DNA of 64,000 nucleotides from Lota lota (GCA_026745465.1 JACYXH010000103.1:484501-548500); one strand, 5' to 3'; shown: positions 16,528 through 37,427, counted from the first letter of the stretch. Made by a program: numbers and translations. Notes: generated by a model from the letters alone, not told the origin.

Positions 16528-17505
16528 ACGCACACAGACCCACTCCGCTCCCTAACACTCGCAACACATCATTTAGCAGACAGTTATGGTAGACTTTTTG
16601 AGATATATTTTCACTTCCTAAAGGAACTAAATAACATTGTGATTGTTGTGATAGTTCGATGTTATCGAGTCAAAGGCGATAATGACATTTGACCATTGTT
16701 TATTGTGATATTTTGGAGGCGTAGCATGAGTTTTGCCTTGTCAGGTAAACAGTTTTGGCTTGGTTCATACTCTTCGATGCCGAGAGCTACTGGACACACA
16801 AGCCTTAACTCAATTTGTGAATGTATCTCTGAATGGGACGTGAATCAGGGAGAGAACATGCGTTTGAATAATATATGGCTTGCTGTATTCACATTTCCTA
16901 ATTATAACACACCGTCCGATCTGTCCTCTTGAAGTTGGACTTGGCCATAGCAATTAGCCATAACCGTGTGCATCTTGAATAGTAATTATCGAGACATGAG
17001 GATGAGGTTTCCTCTAATGAGCTACATTATCGTATTCAGGACCTTTATACAGCCCATAACCATAGCCTCCAACGCAAAAAGAACTGTAAAAATAGAAGCA
17101 GAGCCACTCAATGCCAGAGGATCACTTTGCAAGACCCGGTTTGACTGCAATGTTTGCTCTCATCGCCACACCATACACGGGCACGCACACACACACACAC
17201 GGGCACACATCCACACATCCACACACAACACACACGTCAGACGACACACGCACACATAGCTGACTCTGTCTTCGTGGTTGCTTTAAGAGCTACGAGACTT
17301 GCGCAGCACTTCCTATCAGTTACATAGAGGGATTATTGTGGGGAAGACGGATCGGGTCCCCCCGTCTGCTATTTTATCGAGGGGGATTACCAGTGGCAGG
17401 GATGGGACAGTCACAACACAAACTACAGCATTGCTTAGACAGTGACACACCACACCACGCCATGCATGTTAATGCGGTGCACGGCCAAACATATACACAT
17501 GCACT

Positions 17506-17828
17506 GGTTACACTTTACAATAACATTACATTATTGGATCATTAATCAGCATTGGCAACAGTTCATTAACAGTTAACCAATGGTCTAGTTATCATTTACA
17601 AATGGCGTTTATGTTTATTAATAGTTTTGATGTTTGCTAATGGTGTTCATGTTTTGAATTTGTTAACTAAGGTAATGGTGTTCATGTTAAGTAAGATATA
17701 CATTGATACATTATTTAAAAGGGTTACCCTAACCCACTAACCCTAACCCCTTTGCTAATGCTATATAATAATTTGTATTACTGCATGAACTAATGTTAAT
17801 GAATGTACTTTATTTTAAAGTGTTAACT
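17506..17828. mobile_element. MITE-like element with imperfect terminal inverted repeats
   Basis: The left end GGTTACACTTTACAATAA and the reverse complement of the right end, AGTTAACACTTTAAAATAAA, match apart from a few changes. The interior has two copies of GGTGTTCATGTT and a CCCTAACCC patch. The ends resemble common fish non-autonomous DNA elements. I see no exact target duplication. Confidence 0.55.
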
Positions 17829-18727
17829 GTGCACTCACATTCCATACACTGCACCCTTATGTAATTATGCAACAATATATGATGAGTCAAGGTGGCCACA
17901 ATAGAAGGTAATTTATTATGATGTTTTCACTGCCTCTCCGCACGATGACTAGTAAATCTGATCAACAATGCTGTTCAGTAACAGTGATAGACAGTTATTT
18001 TCCATTTTGGGGTTACATCCAGCCATGGTGACCTCTGTCTCTCACTGCCCACTGCCATGACACCTAAATAAGCTCTTTAAAGTAGCTGACCCTGGGGGTC
18101 ACCAGCACCCTTGGGAATTGAGGGGGGAGGGGGGTGGAGGGGATCCCCTGATACTGAGGCAGGCCATGCATGGTGCACGCCATAAAACAGGCACGCTAGT
18201 TCCTCAAAGCCTGTTCAGTATGCAAGACTGAAATGTCTTTATAGTATGGTGACCATGACAACAGACAACTGTTGCTCTCTCTCTATTTACCCTTAACACC
18301 TTGTGTAAATATATGTCGCCACACACGCCCTGTCTATTTGGATAAGATCGTAAAGATGTAGATCTTGTGCAATAAAAAAGTGAATGACTACTATAAAGAG
18401 TAACCTTTTCAATCAATAATCAGCATATTACATAGCGGCTATATAATATGCTGATAATTGACTGAAGCTCTATTTGATTAGCAAATATGACTCATGTCAA
18501 AGCCTATATTCAGCAAAGTCACTGTCCAGTCATATATGTTGATAAAAGTACAATTAAAATAAACGTAATATAAAATGAAATTAAGACATTTTTAATTTGT
18601 CACTGTCTTTGTCTCTTTTGTATTAATTTATCAAATCTGCACAACTGAGTTTAGCAATATTTATGATAACATGTTTATGCCAACGGTGCTTAAATTATAT
18701 CATGAGCAAGAAATAGCTTAGTTGACT
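17829..18727. other. intergenic or intronic, no gene recognised
   Basis: No supported coding frame. A short G-rich patch lies at about 18121-18140. Confidence 0.35.
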
Positions 18728-19170
18728 TTTGACATTAGGTGTACCACTAAATTGTTATCGAGACCTATCACAAAAGACCTCATATGCAAACTGTAAAAAA
18801 TAGATAAATACACATGCAAAGAGTGCCACCCTTTATACACAATTATTACTGCAAGCAGGCTATAGCTAGTGGGAAAAGAAAAAAACGCTGCTTATGCTCC
18901 CAGTGTGTTTATTTAGCAAACATAAATTAACACAAAACACCAATGGAAAACATTACAATGTGAAAGAAATCGTATACACAAAGGGACACTTTTTTTTTAA
19001 AATAATAATAATCCATACTACTATATTTACTGAACAATATTTATAATACATTTATTTTCAATTATTTTCAATTTGTTCTCTTATTGTACATTTGTCTATT
19101 TCAAGAATAAGATCCCACGTACCACCTACAGTACCCTCGCCAGTGTTACGGTTACCACAGGCTGAAAAAC
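18728..19170 (+). repeat. dispersed repeat family A, copy 1
   Basis: About 440 bp that aligns in the same orientation with 42849-43252. Shared blocks include GAGTGCCACCCTTTATACAC, GCTGCTTATGCTCCCAGTG and CACCAATGGAAAACAT. There is no coding frame and no clear terminal repeat, so the class is undetermined. Confidence 0.85.
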
Positions 19171-19993
19171 ACTGGCTTAGTACATCCAGTATTATCTTGT
19201 GAAGCATATTAAATGTTTGGATTAATTAGCCTTAATCCTCCCCCCTTCTTGCTAAAACCAAACGTGATGCTGCACTAAGAGATTATTTGGCCCGTGTTGG
19301 AACAGACAAATGTTCGGAAACTGATGTACGGACCAGGGACAGGTGCTTCTCTGGCTGGATCTTTGGTTTGGCGCCAAAGTTGAAATCCTACCCAGAGGAA
19401 ACCTCTGACGCTGAATACTTGACCCTGGCAGTTAACGATTCGTCTCTGGCTGGTGTCGGACTGTTCTGAGAGTGAACACACTCTGACCCTGTTAATAGCA
19501 CAACAGAGGCAGTAGATTTGCCCCAGGGGGCATCGGCCTTAACGCCCTTCAAGGCCGGACAGGTTAAAATCAACAGAAAGCCTTTTGTCGCCAGCGGGTA
19601 TCAGCGCAGATCCCTCCTTCACTTTGCCCATCATTCCATTTAGACCGGAGATCCAGCAGTACACTCTGGAATATAACGGTAAACAGTGACACCAAACCCA
19701 CTAAACTCTAGTTTCACAAATCAGACTTTAGATTCATATCTAGGGCGCAAACCATCGATAGTCAAGCTAAGCCAAGCAAAACAATAAATAAATTAGAAAT
19801 CTGATTTCTAATTTATTAATTTAAATCTGATCATCAAAATTGTAGATTTATAACAATTTTGATGCAATATGAATATGAATTGGTTTTTACTGGGACACTG
19901 TTCGCCTCTTGCTGGATGTATTAATGGCTGTAAACAAGCTTCTGTGCTTTGATAATTTAATTTGATTATTATTATTATTATTATTATTCTTTG
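19171..19993. other. intergenic or intronic, no gene recognised
   Basis: Short open frames on both strands at 19275-19573 have no family resemblance. A short (ATT)n run lies just before 19994. Confidence 0.35.
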
Positions 19994-20068
19994 CCTTTTG
20001 GTGCCCTAGGCAAGATTAGCAAAAGGTGCCTCTAACCTTTTGCTGATCTTGCCTTGGGCACCAAAAGG
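19994..20068. repeat. 33-bp near-perfect inverted repeat
   Basis: Arms 19994-20026 and 20036-20068 are reverse complements with only two mismatches, separated by 9 bp. Each arm contains CCTTTTGGTGCCC at its outer end. The hairpin lies about 125 bp upstream of the candidate mylk4 exon at 20195. It is probably the palindromic centre or fused ends of a transposon. Confidence 0.9.
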
Positions 20069-20194
20069 GCTAGGGTCAGCCCTGCCCTGCACACGAAGGT
20101 AAAAGACCCACAGTGACACCAGTACCAATCGGAGTATCGGTGCATAGGCCTTCTAGACAGACAAACTATAATCGGATAATCGTTTGGATTGCAG

Positions 20195-20453
20195 GTCTGA
20201 GAAGACGGCTCATTGCGCTGATCTGGTGTCCGGCAGAAAGAACGACAGGGTGAGTTCTTCCGGGCTTCCTCCTCCACCGCCCATCCCCATGTCCCCTATC
20301 GCCGAGAAGATGGAGGGCCTGAAGTCCATCCATAACCGGAGCAACAACCTCCGTCTAGGGCGTCTGGCACTGTACTGCCACCTGGAGAAGGTGGAGACCA
20401 TGCGCTGCTTCTGGGAACTCAAACACGTGGAGCTGGAAGGGGGCGACCAACAG
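20195..20453 (+). CDS. mylk4: candidate N-terminal exon of a mylk4 alternative isoform
   Basis: Acceptor AG at 20193-20194, open frame throughout, then a consensus donor (CAG|GTGAGC) in phase 0. Internal ATGs occur at 20290 and 20311. After a proline-rich stretch the C-terminal part contains N-R-S-N-N-L and later L-E-K-V-E-T-M-R-C-F-W-E and G-G-D-Q. From memory, the N-terminus of human MYLK4 has a comparable order (N-S-N-Q-L, then E-E-V-E-K-V-K-C-F-L-E and S-G-D-Q). Phase 0 fits splicing to the mylk4 exon at 30012. I therefore assign it to mylk4, by short similarity and phase, not by transcript evidence. Confidence 0.55.
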
Positions 20454-21590
20454 GTGAGCACAAGGATATTTACGCCTTCTAGTTTAGGCTCACTTAAAAT
20501 GGTAAAGCTGCTTGTAAACCCAATTACGCATGAAGACTCTAAACAAAGAAGCATTGCCCTAACCAGTCGCTAGAGGGAGCTGTGCGTCTTTCAATCGACA
20601 TTAGCTTCGTTCACTAGCGTAATGACACCTTATGGCCACAAGGTGGTGTCTCCTAGCAGGTTTGGAGAAATAAAACAACGCAATTAGCACTACCTAGCAG
20701 TACAACCCTACAATGTATAATAACGTACAACACACGAGTAAATAGGAACTCTGGGTTGTAGGCCTAAATGAAGGAAATAAGTTATTGTTGTCTTGACGTT
20801 GGACGTAATGGATTAGTGCACTACTAAGGGTGCTGAGCAGTCACTCTCTTGCACCCAGTAACTTTGGTCTCATTTGGTATTTCTTTAGTTCTTTCTTTTC
20901 ACAATTTTTCATCCCACCAGTCTCTTCAACCTTTTTTCTCTGGGCTATGATCCCACTAGTTAGTAGGATTTGTTTCGTCATCATCGTAATACACATATTT
21001 TTTTTTTTCTCCATTTGATGAACATAAATTCCACATAGGTTATTCAACCCTGTAGCAGTCAGTACATAGCAGAGCAGTAATCCATACAGCGGTTGCCCCC
21101 CCAGTTCACGTGGAGATCCCATTCCGGTCCGGTTACCTGACCCCTGTCCTCTGTCACCCTGTCTCCCCCAACTGCTGCTGCTTGTTAAAATCTTAACGCA
21201 ATATGAACTCTTTTTATTGGTCTAATTGGTATTAGATATACCTAACATTTGGTATTAGGTAATTTCTATTTATTTAATTAGTTTGTTATGAACCTTAAGA
21301 AATAGGAAGTGGTTCTTTGTTGCAATAAAGAAAAATTAATATAAGAATAGGCCGATAGGCCTATTTACGTGCACTTTCATGCAAAGGTGAACACTGGATA
21401 AACACGTCCCTTTAAATGCACATGCACCTCAGTTTGTCATGTTGGCTGTTTACACAAAATCTTGTCACGTTTGCTTCCATAAATCACATTATCTGAAGCG
21501 ACTGTAAATGAAATGATTACTGTCACCTATCGTTTTGCTCCACAAATAACCTGACCACATTGGCACCCATACTGTAACCCCTATTGTTTT

Positions 21591-21593
<3 letters not shown>
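20454..21593. other. intron-like sequence, nothing recognised
   Basis: No supported coding region or repeat. Confidence 0.35.

Positions 21594-21635
<42 letters not shown>
21594..21635. repeat. (TG)n microsatellite
   Basis: About 40 bp of TG. Confidence 0.9.
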
Positions 21636-21638
<3 letters not shown>

Positions 21639-22159
21639 TCCAAGAAGAACAAACCAAACCAGATATTTTGCAAGCCAGCTTGTGCATGTGTGTGCGTGCA
21701 TGTGTGCGTGTGTCTTGACGTATGTGTCAGGCTTTCTACCATCAAAACACATGCACGTGCGTGGCCTTCTAAATGTTCAGATGATGCATGTGCACCTTCT
21801 ATTTCCAGCATGCAGAGAGGGGCCAAGTAGTGGCCTGTACTGAGGGAACCTTGGACGCGATGAATGCATGCGTGAAGTGCTGTGTCCTCAGTTAAGAGAT
21901 ACCAGCAGAGTCTCACTGACACACCAGCAGCAGGCATCTGATTCTGCATACAGAGGCAGCACCTCTGAACCCTACCGCACCTGTCCCCCTCTCGTCTCCC
22001 AGGAGGCATGTTCGCTCCTTTTAGGTAAAGGGAGGTGGAGGAGGAGGACGGTAGAGAGAGAGGTGAAACGGTGTGGGTGGCTGGAACGGCAGCATGACAG
22101 CACAGCAGCACTCCCCTCCCACCCACCCACCACCCGCCACCCCACTCCCCCGTGTGTGT

Positions 22160-22228
22160 ATGTCTGTGTGTGTGTGTGTGTGTGTGTGTGAGTGTGTGTG
22201 TGTGGGGGGGGGGGGGGGGGGGGGGGGG
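22160..22228. repeat. (TG)n followed by a G homopolymer
   Basis: About 44 bp of TG with one GAG interruption, then about 24 consecutive G. Confidence 0.9.
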
Positions 22229-22387
22229 CGGTTGTTCTTACCCACACAGAGAGCGAGTGGTTTAGGCTCGCCTGATTGCTTCAGTAACAGTACAGTTGGG
22301 TACAGTGTAGTGTAGATTTCCGTTCCAACTCTGCTGCTGTCTCGCTCCATGTCCACCGCTGTCAGTCATTTGACTCTATTGTGAGAG

Positions 22388-22409
22388 GTGGGGTGGGGTT
22401 GGGGGGGGT

Positions 22410-22448
<39 letters not shown>
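22388..22448. repeat. long G tract upstream of the 22503 exon
   Basis: G-rich sequence ending in an uninterrupted run of about 38 G (22411-22448), 55 bp before the ATG at 22503. It has strong potential for quadruplex structure on the plus strand. Run length in an assembly is unreliable. Confidence 0.9.
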
Positions 22449-22449
<1 letters not shown>

Positions 22450-22502
22450 CAGGGGTAGAGGAGACCCAAGAGTGAGGAAGAGGAGATCCGCACGCGTCCG
22501 CC

Positions 22503-22640
22503 ATGGAGAACCTCCTGAGGGAAAAGGAAATATGGATTGTCGGGAGTGTGTGTCTCGTGGCCTCTTTCCTCTGGAGGGGATTATGGAATTTGTTCTTGTA
22601 CAAGAGGAAGAGCAGACCGACCCGGTCGATGGACATACAG
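22503..22640 (+). CDS. candidate membrane-anchor first exon (mylk4 isoform or small membrane protein)
   Basis: The ATG at 22503 has a good context (CCATGG) and opens 46 codons ending at a consensus donor (CAG|GTAACG) in phase 0. The peptide has an acidic/basic N-terminus (M-E-N-L-L-R-E-K-E), a hydrophobic segment of about 18 residues (roughly residues 10-27), then a basic patch K-R-K-S-R-P-T-R (34-41). This is the pattern of a single-pass anchor with a cytosolic C-terminal side. The phase is compatible with the mylk4 exon at 30012. I do not recognise this peptide in any family. It could instead begin a separate small-protein gene. Confidence 0.45.
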
Positions 22641-24317
22641 GTAACGTCCAGCGTGTTGACACGCTCACCGTCACTGGTGCCCTGTTGCATCCGCACTGCA
22701 ACATCTTTTTGTTGATATTGACGTAATGCAGAATCCAGAGCATGCAATGCTGGCAAAGGAAAGTGTGTATATTTCTAAAACCAACGTACTGTGAAAAAAG
22801 ACAACCTTTGGCTATTCTGAGAGAGCCCTGGACTGGAGAGGCCAAGAATTCAGACATTCTACAAATAACGCCATCATGGTATCATCATATTTGGTTTTGT
22901 TCATGAGATAACAACAGATGGATTAGGACAGGTACTCATGATAGTAAAGGAAGATTGTGACGGATAAAACACCTCAAGACCTGTGGCCCTCCACCCTGAG
23001 TTACGATAGACTGGCCTTAATGCATAGTGACTGCCATGACGGTAGGTCAGAGCAAAAACGAAGTGGTGCTTTGATTGTGACAGGCAGGTCTAAGTGTCAA
23101 GTCTAGGAAAGCCGGTGTCAGAGCCCCCGGAGGTGACCATGTGACCTGCGAGTGGCCTAGTTTAGGAAGACCTCCATTTAGAAATCGGAGGAAACAAACT
23201 CTCCACACTTATAAATAAGATCCAGGAGCGTGCTTCTTCAACATTCCAGGTGGCTAGAATTCAATTCTGAAGTTCTGGGTGTGGACAAGGGAGGATGACT
23301 GGGCTGGGGCTTTTGTTTGACTTTATTAACATGTGCACCATGACATTTGCGGTTGACACACCGTTGCTGTGAATGCGTTGCACAACATATCCCGTTTTGA
23401 CCTTCCACCTTGTATTGTGAGTCCATTGGGAGGTATCTGAGTATTGAATCAAGGATGAGTGGAAGTGCATGTCCAGACACACATGCACGTGTGTACGCAT
23501 ATACCATCCATCGTGGGGTTAACTATACCACTTAACCATGGCCCTCTTTTGCTTCTTACACCATGCGTATCATGTCTTGTTTAATATGCTAGCATAATCC
23601 TGTCGTGAAGTAAATGTAATGGATCCCTCCTAATGTGTGGTGTTTCTCTCAGCAGCCTAAGCCCTGTATTTCAGTCCGCTCTATAGTTCTGAGTGGCCAC
23701 GATGCTTTCTCTCTGAATACAACTGTTATTCATATCACTGTATTACGCAGCACTTTCTAATCTATCTAACCAGATGTCAAATCAAAACAATTTGAGGTGA
23801 TAATTCTTTTTAGATTTGGGTAATTCAAGTGTGAAATATGATAATATGTTATAAAGTCAAAACACATTATCACGGAACTAACGATCAATGGAATTTATTT
23901 CCAAAATTAAGTAATTCAGGTAATTCAATTTAAGGAAAAACAGTGAAACACAAATTGTTGCTTGATCAGATGTGAATCTTTATATGCAATACAAAGCAAT
24001 ACTTTTAGACTGAGCCAAACAAGCACACTTAATTATGACATTCTCAAACTTCAAATTAATTCAAATCTGTGTACATGACTTGAAAACATGATAACAGCAT
24101 CATATTTGTAAAAGTTCACTGCAGATATGCATGCTAATATAGAGCTGAGGAGATTTGCGTGTGTTTGTGTGTGTGCGTGTGTGTAGTAGCAGTAAACATG
24201 GCTATGCCGTGTTTAGAGTTGTTTCAAACCATTAAAGCAGCAGGAATTTCACCACTCCATCACACATGTACATTCTATTCAAGCACTTCTACTGTCCCTC
24301 TCACTATAATCTGGGAT
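22641..24317. other. intron-like sequence, nothing recognised
   Basis: No supported exon or classified repeat. Confidence 0.35.
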
Positions 24318-24690
24318 CTAGCAGTCCAACTATGCTATAGCAGAACTTCTGGGGGGAGACGTCACAGAGCCTGGGCCGGAAACCAGAAACTGCAAGGGGT
24401 GGAGTAATTCCTTGTTTCCCGTTTCATTACAGAGATATTCTACCAAAGAAAACCTGTTTGTGCGAGTTTCAGGAGGGGATTTTAATAAGTGCATCTATAC
24501 AGTGGCGAAGTCGACAAGGTGTAGATTTGAAACCTTTACAGACACTTTAACAGTTTACTACTGCTGGCCGAGTTTATGTTTGCCAATTGTTTACAGATCC
24601 CCGCCTCAAATAACACGATTGGTCAAAACACATATTAAGCGAAAGAAAGAGAAACGGCCCGTTCACTTCGGACAAAGATTATTAATTTAA
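24318..24690 (-). repeat. dispersed repeat family B, copy 1 (reverse orientation)
   Basis: The reverse complement of this segment aligns with 32872-33328 and 54150-54505. Shared blocks include the complement of ACTCCGCCCCTTTCAG, TAGACTGGCCACTG and AAAATCCCCTTCTGAAAGC. Confidence 0.8.
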
Positions 24691-24728
24691 AAAAACTCCC
24701 TACCTGCTGCCTCTGCTCTCCAGTGCTG

Positions 24729-24731
<3 letters not shown>

Positions 24732-24800
<69 letters not shown>
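24732..24800. repeat. (TG)n microsatellite
   Basis: About 69 bp of TG. Confidence 0.95.
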
Positions 24801-24801
<1 letters not shown>

Positions 24802-24999
24802 GCCGGGTAGTATGAGGACATGTGGGGAATGTGCTGTTTTTGCCTGGACTCTTATTCCCTTCGGTTTCTTAGCTGGTGTCCAGTGAGGGTCGTTTGCATA
24901 ACTCACTACCAACGCACTGATGGCTCCGAGTGGTAGCGCTTGTCACATAGACACATTGGCAGGCGTGCACTAACTGCTATTCACACACACCCGTGCGCA

Positions 25000-25141
<142 letters not shown>

Positions 25142-25685
25142 CGTTCTAACAGTTCAAGTTGACGAAGTCACATTTTCCAGTCCTTTACTGCCCTCTAGTG
25201 GCTGGAAGGCAGAATACTTTTTTTTAATTTAGTAAGAACAATCACGTTCGCTCTTACGATAGTACACACCATTGGACTTCATTCGTAGATCAAGGCCAAT
25301 TGGTATGACTTACTGAGTATGAATAAATAAAGAAATACGACAGTGTTTCATTTTCAAATACAGTCACAATCTTTTTAAGTTTATAAAACTTGTAATTATA
25401 GTTCAGCTCGTGGTTGGTTGAGAATCATAATAACTTTGACAGTCCTGTATATGTGTGTGTGTTGTGGGTTGGGTCCCATGGATCAGAGGGCACCATTCAC
25501 CTCCCCCCAGCACCTCACCCAGTTGTCTTTATGTTACATAACGCTGAGGACTTCCAACAGCCCCTTGGTAACAGCGCAGAGTCGCGTGACAACACGCCTG
25601 TGTCATCCTATGAGTTTGTTTTTATGAGAGGGATCTTTGTGTGGCATTGTGTGTGGATGTTCATTACTCTCCTAATCCACACATA

Positions 25686-25807
25686 AAAACACAATCAGAA
25701 TCACACACACATGCACACGCATGCACACACAAACAGAAACACACACACACACACAAACAAGAAACGCAGGCACACACATACACAAAAGCAAAACAAACTG
25801 AAAGAAA

Positions 25808-25878
<71 letters not shown>

Positions 25879-25903
25879 AAACAAACAAAACACACACACA
25901 GAC
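25686..25903. repeat. CA-rich region with a (CA)n core
   Basis: Degenerate CA- and AAAC-rich sequence around a perfect CA tract at 25811-25876. Confidence 0.9.
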
Positions 25904-26451
25904 ACTGAATACTTAAAGGGGCTAAGCCACAAACCTATACCAGTGACGTCAAATGGCGCATTAATTATGTTTCTTCACTCGCTGTTCTCTGAAACTATCC
26001 AATAACTTGACACGCCATTGATAACAAATGGAGATAATTTTCCATACAAGTTGCCAACTGCTTGAAACTGCTGGTTTATTTACCGTCATATGAGCTACGA
26101 TCAGTTCACTCATCAGGCTCTATCCCATTCTTCCTGTCGATATGTGGTGTTGAGCAGTTCAAAGCTAAAAGCAGATTCTATTACTGGATAGCATGTGAAG
26201 CTAGAAGTGTCGCATATTGACTTTGTATCCCTGTTGCCCTTATTTGCGGTGTGTATTACATATGGTAAAGACAGTCTTCCTGTGTCTGCTTCATTCTCGA
26301 ACCATGCTGTCATACCAGACTAACACCCCTCTTGCCTCACACCAAATCCATACTGGATATTGAGAAGGTTGATAGAAGACAGAGTACAGTAAAGATATCC
26401 ACACTTTTCACAGCCTTTACACCTACATGTATTGGTTTGTGACTGATTATG

Positions 26452-26454
<3 letters not shown>

Positions 26455-26491
<37 letters not shown>
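26455..26491. repeat. (TG)n microsatellite
   Basis: About 37 bp of TG. Confidence 0.9.
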
Positions 26492-26494
<3 letters not shown>

Positions 26495-28700
26495 TGTGTG
26501 TGAGGGAGGGAGTTTATGGTACAGGGATTTATATATACAGAGCTTTATGCCATGGGCCTTTTTCACCTAGCAGCCATCTTGGTTCTATAAACGTTAGCTG
26601 TTTAGAACCAATATGGCCGCTAGAAGAATAAGTCCCATTATTTCTGTGTTTCATTGCTGCTCATGTGATCTTTATGCTCACTCGTACATATTTGTAATGT
26701 ACATCGCAAGATAAGATATCATAGAGAAGTTGGCTATGGGGCGTCTCTGTGATATCTGTATTTGCCGTACTGTGTGAGATGACGAGATGGTTTCGGATGT
26801 ACCTGAGGTGAAGGGTGGAGGTATGGCATTTGACAGGCAGCCCCTGGAAGCATCCTGATCTGGAGAGTTCTCATTCTGTTTCTCTGAGCAGTCCTCGATC
26901 CCGTTGAAAGTGCTAGGACCATCATCACTCGGGGGAGGGAGTGACAGTTAAAGACGAAGAAGGAGTGCCGCAGTCTGCCAAATAAGAAAAAACAATGGTG
27001 GCACTCGAGGAAAGTGTAGCAATCTACGGGGCAATCAAAACATCAGTTTTTATCTTAAATAGACTTAATAACAATGTTAAAAGATGAATAGAAACCTGTA
27101 CGGAAGGCTTTTCAGATTAGAATATGTTTTTGTTTTAATTCCAACGGGATTCGACAAGAGTGAACGGCGCCCCCTGAGCGTCTCTCTGATTGGCTAGAGT
27201 CGGCCATATTTGGAAATCAATCACTGCCCAGCCAAGGCCAGATGGATGTTCATTGCAGAATATGAGTATCAGGAAGGTCTCACACGGGTCGCTGATAGGT
27301 GTGAGGTCTATTGGTCAAAAAGCAAGGGATAGAAAACAGGCCAAATTTCCCCCGGAGTGACAAGCAGAATCCCGGATACGTGGTGCCAAATCCCTGCGGT
27401 TCACTTTCTTTGTATGGAGACTGACTGAATCAATGAATTAGGGTCAGGGCCAGCTATGGAGAGTAAGGCCTATCAGTGTTTGCGCTCCTTGAGGCATGTT
27501 GCTTTGATCACCTGTTCTCTGATTAACACCTCAACTGTGTCTGAGTAGCGAGCGTTCATGAGCTGTTATCCAAAGCGACTTACAAGCGAGGCTAAGAACA
27601 AGGACCAAGTGCATAGTAGCTTTAGGAATCACAAAGAGGTTAGTTAGTAACAGAAGGTTAGAAGATTTGTTGTTAATAATTGGTGCATAATTACATTCCA
27701 GCAAGTTAAATTCAATGTTAGAGCTAACAACAACAACAACAACAAGTGTGCAGCAAACCATCGGCAAATGTTTTATATTATTTTTAATCACAAATGAGGG
27801 AATTATCCATGTATCTATTTAGTATAAAATGTGTTGTTGTTTTTTCTTGGTTGCAAACTTAGCACCGTTCTGGCATGTCCTGGGGGTGAAAACAAGTCAT
27901 TTAAAAGAGGCACTTGGTATTTAAAGATGGTCAGAAATGCCCACAATGCTTTATGTCTTTACTGTGGGTCTTGGGGGGGTTAATAAAGTCTTCAAGGCTT
28001 TGCACGCTCTTCCACCTGTCTCTTCATTTCCTCAATCTAAACACTGTTACACCATCAGCATCCAGATGGATGATAAACAACACATACAACATTCCTTTCT
28101 CTTTGTGTGTTCTTTTATCAGTAGGAGTAGTAGTAGTAGTTTATGTTTGTTCTCTATCCATCCATTTAGATCCATATCTATATCTATATATATTATACAT
28201 ATTCAGTCTTGCCTTTAACTGGGCCATATTTCAATGGCAAATTCCCAGGATTCTGGCACTTTGCTGAAAAGCCTCCAGAGCTTCTCAAATGTCACACAAA
28301 AATCCTCGGCAGCGTTGCCCTCCCCGCCCAACTCCTTTCAATCCCTGATTGCACACCCAAGCCATTAGCTCTTATCACCAGTCACCCATCCAGTGACGTC
28401 CAGAGGGGGGCTGTGCTTTTATTTAGAGGAACCCCCTGCCCTCATGCTATTCTTGAAACTCTCCTCTCTATGGCTCACAGTCGACCTAGAGCTCTGTCTG
28501 ATGGGCTGTTTTCCTCCCGTCCTTGCCACTCCCTGGCTGCTGCCCGGAGCTTTGTCTCGTAACATGGTGTCTGGCCTTAAAACTTGACAAAGACTTTGGA
28601 AGAAGAAGTCAGGGGAAGAAATATTTTCTGTTTCTGTTTGTTTGTGGCTGGAATTGAACATCGACACAGAAGACCTTTTTCCTGTGCTGAGGTGATCGAT
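26492..28700. other. mylk4 upstream or intronic sequence, no exon recognised
   Basis: Contains a reverse-oriented fragment of a teleost SINE tail (about 27559-27583, TCCAAAGCGACTTACAAGCG), a short (CAA)n run at 27728-27744 and (TAG)n at 28124-28140. The last part, about 28600-28789, is the likely 5' UTR of the long mylk4 form. Confidence 0.4.
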
Positions 28701-28789
28701 CGTGGCAGCTGTTTGTGAGCAGGGAGGGTCCAGACAGCCGAGCAGGTATCAGCCAACGATCTCTGGCCGCTGGGACTCCCATAGCAGTC

Positions 28790-36937
<8,148 letters not shown>

Positions 36938-37333
36938 GAGATGTGAGTTCTGCTATGACTTGACATTGTTATTGTTTGTGACAAATTGGAAGGCAACATT
37001 TAGTACCGATAGGTTTTGCCTTTTTAATGTATTTTTCCATGTTAAAATGGCAATCCCGAAGATTTCCGTTTCGTTCTCTTTGGCAACTTTGGCAGTAAGT
37101 GGTAATTTTTCCCAGAGATACAAACAGTCTCGCCACAGACACCCATTTCATAGCATTCATAATACTGCAAATGCAAGGGCTTTTATCATTGGGCCCTAGG
37201 CTCAATCACCAAGAAATTATTTGAGATTTCCACTTTAGTATCTATGTTATACCTGGGATATAGTATAATAGATCTCTACAATTGTAGTTCTCCTGATTTG
37301 AATTTTGTCAATAGAGTAAGTGCCAGTGCAGCT

Positions 37334-37405
37334 CAACCGCTCCCCGGGCGCTGTGATTGGCTGCCCACTGCTCCCTTGAGGGATGGGTTAAATGCAGAGG
37401 AAAAA
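37334..37405 (+). mobile_element. SINE tail-only copy
   Basis: Repeats almost exactly the 3' part of the SINE that follows (GCTCCCCGGGCGCTGTGATT and onward, shared with 37565-37630), but lacks a tRNA-like head. It is a 5'-truncated copy, in the 3' UTR intron of mylk4. Confidence 0.8.
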
Positions 37406-37427
37406 AATTATTATTAAATTTTGATTT

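Noticed and set aside
22366..22857. Proline-rich minus-strand protein
   Set aside because: It derives from the poly-G tract read in reverse and lies opposite a better supported exon.
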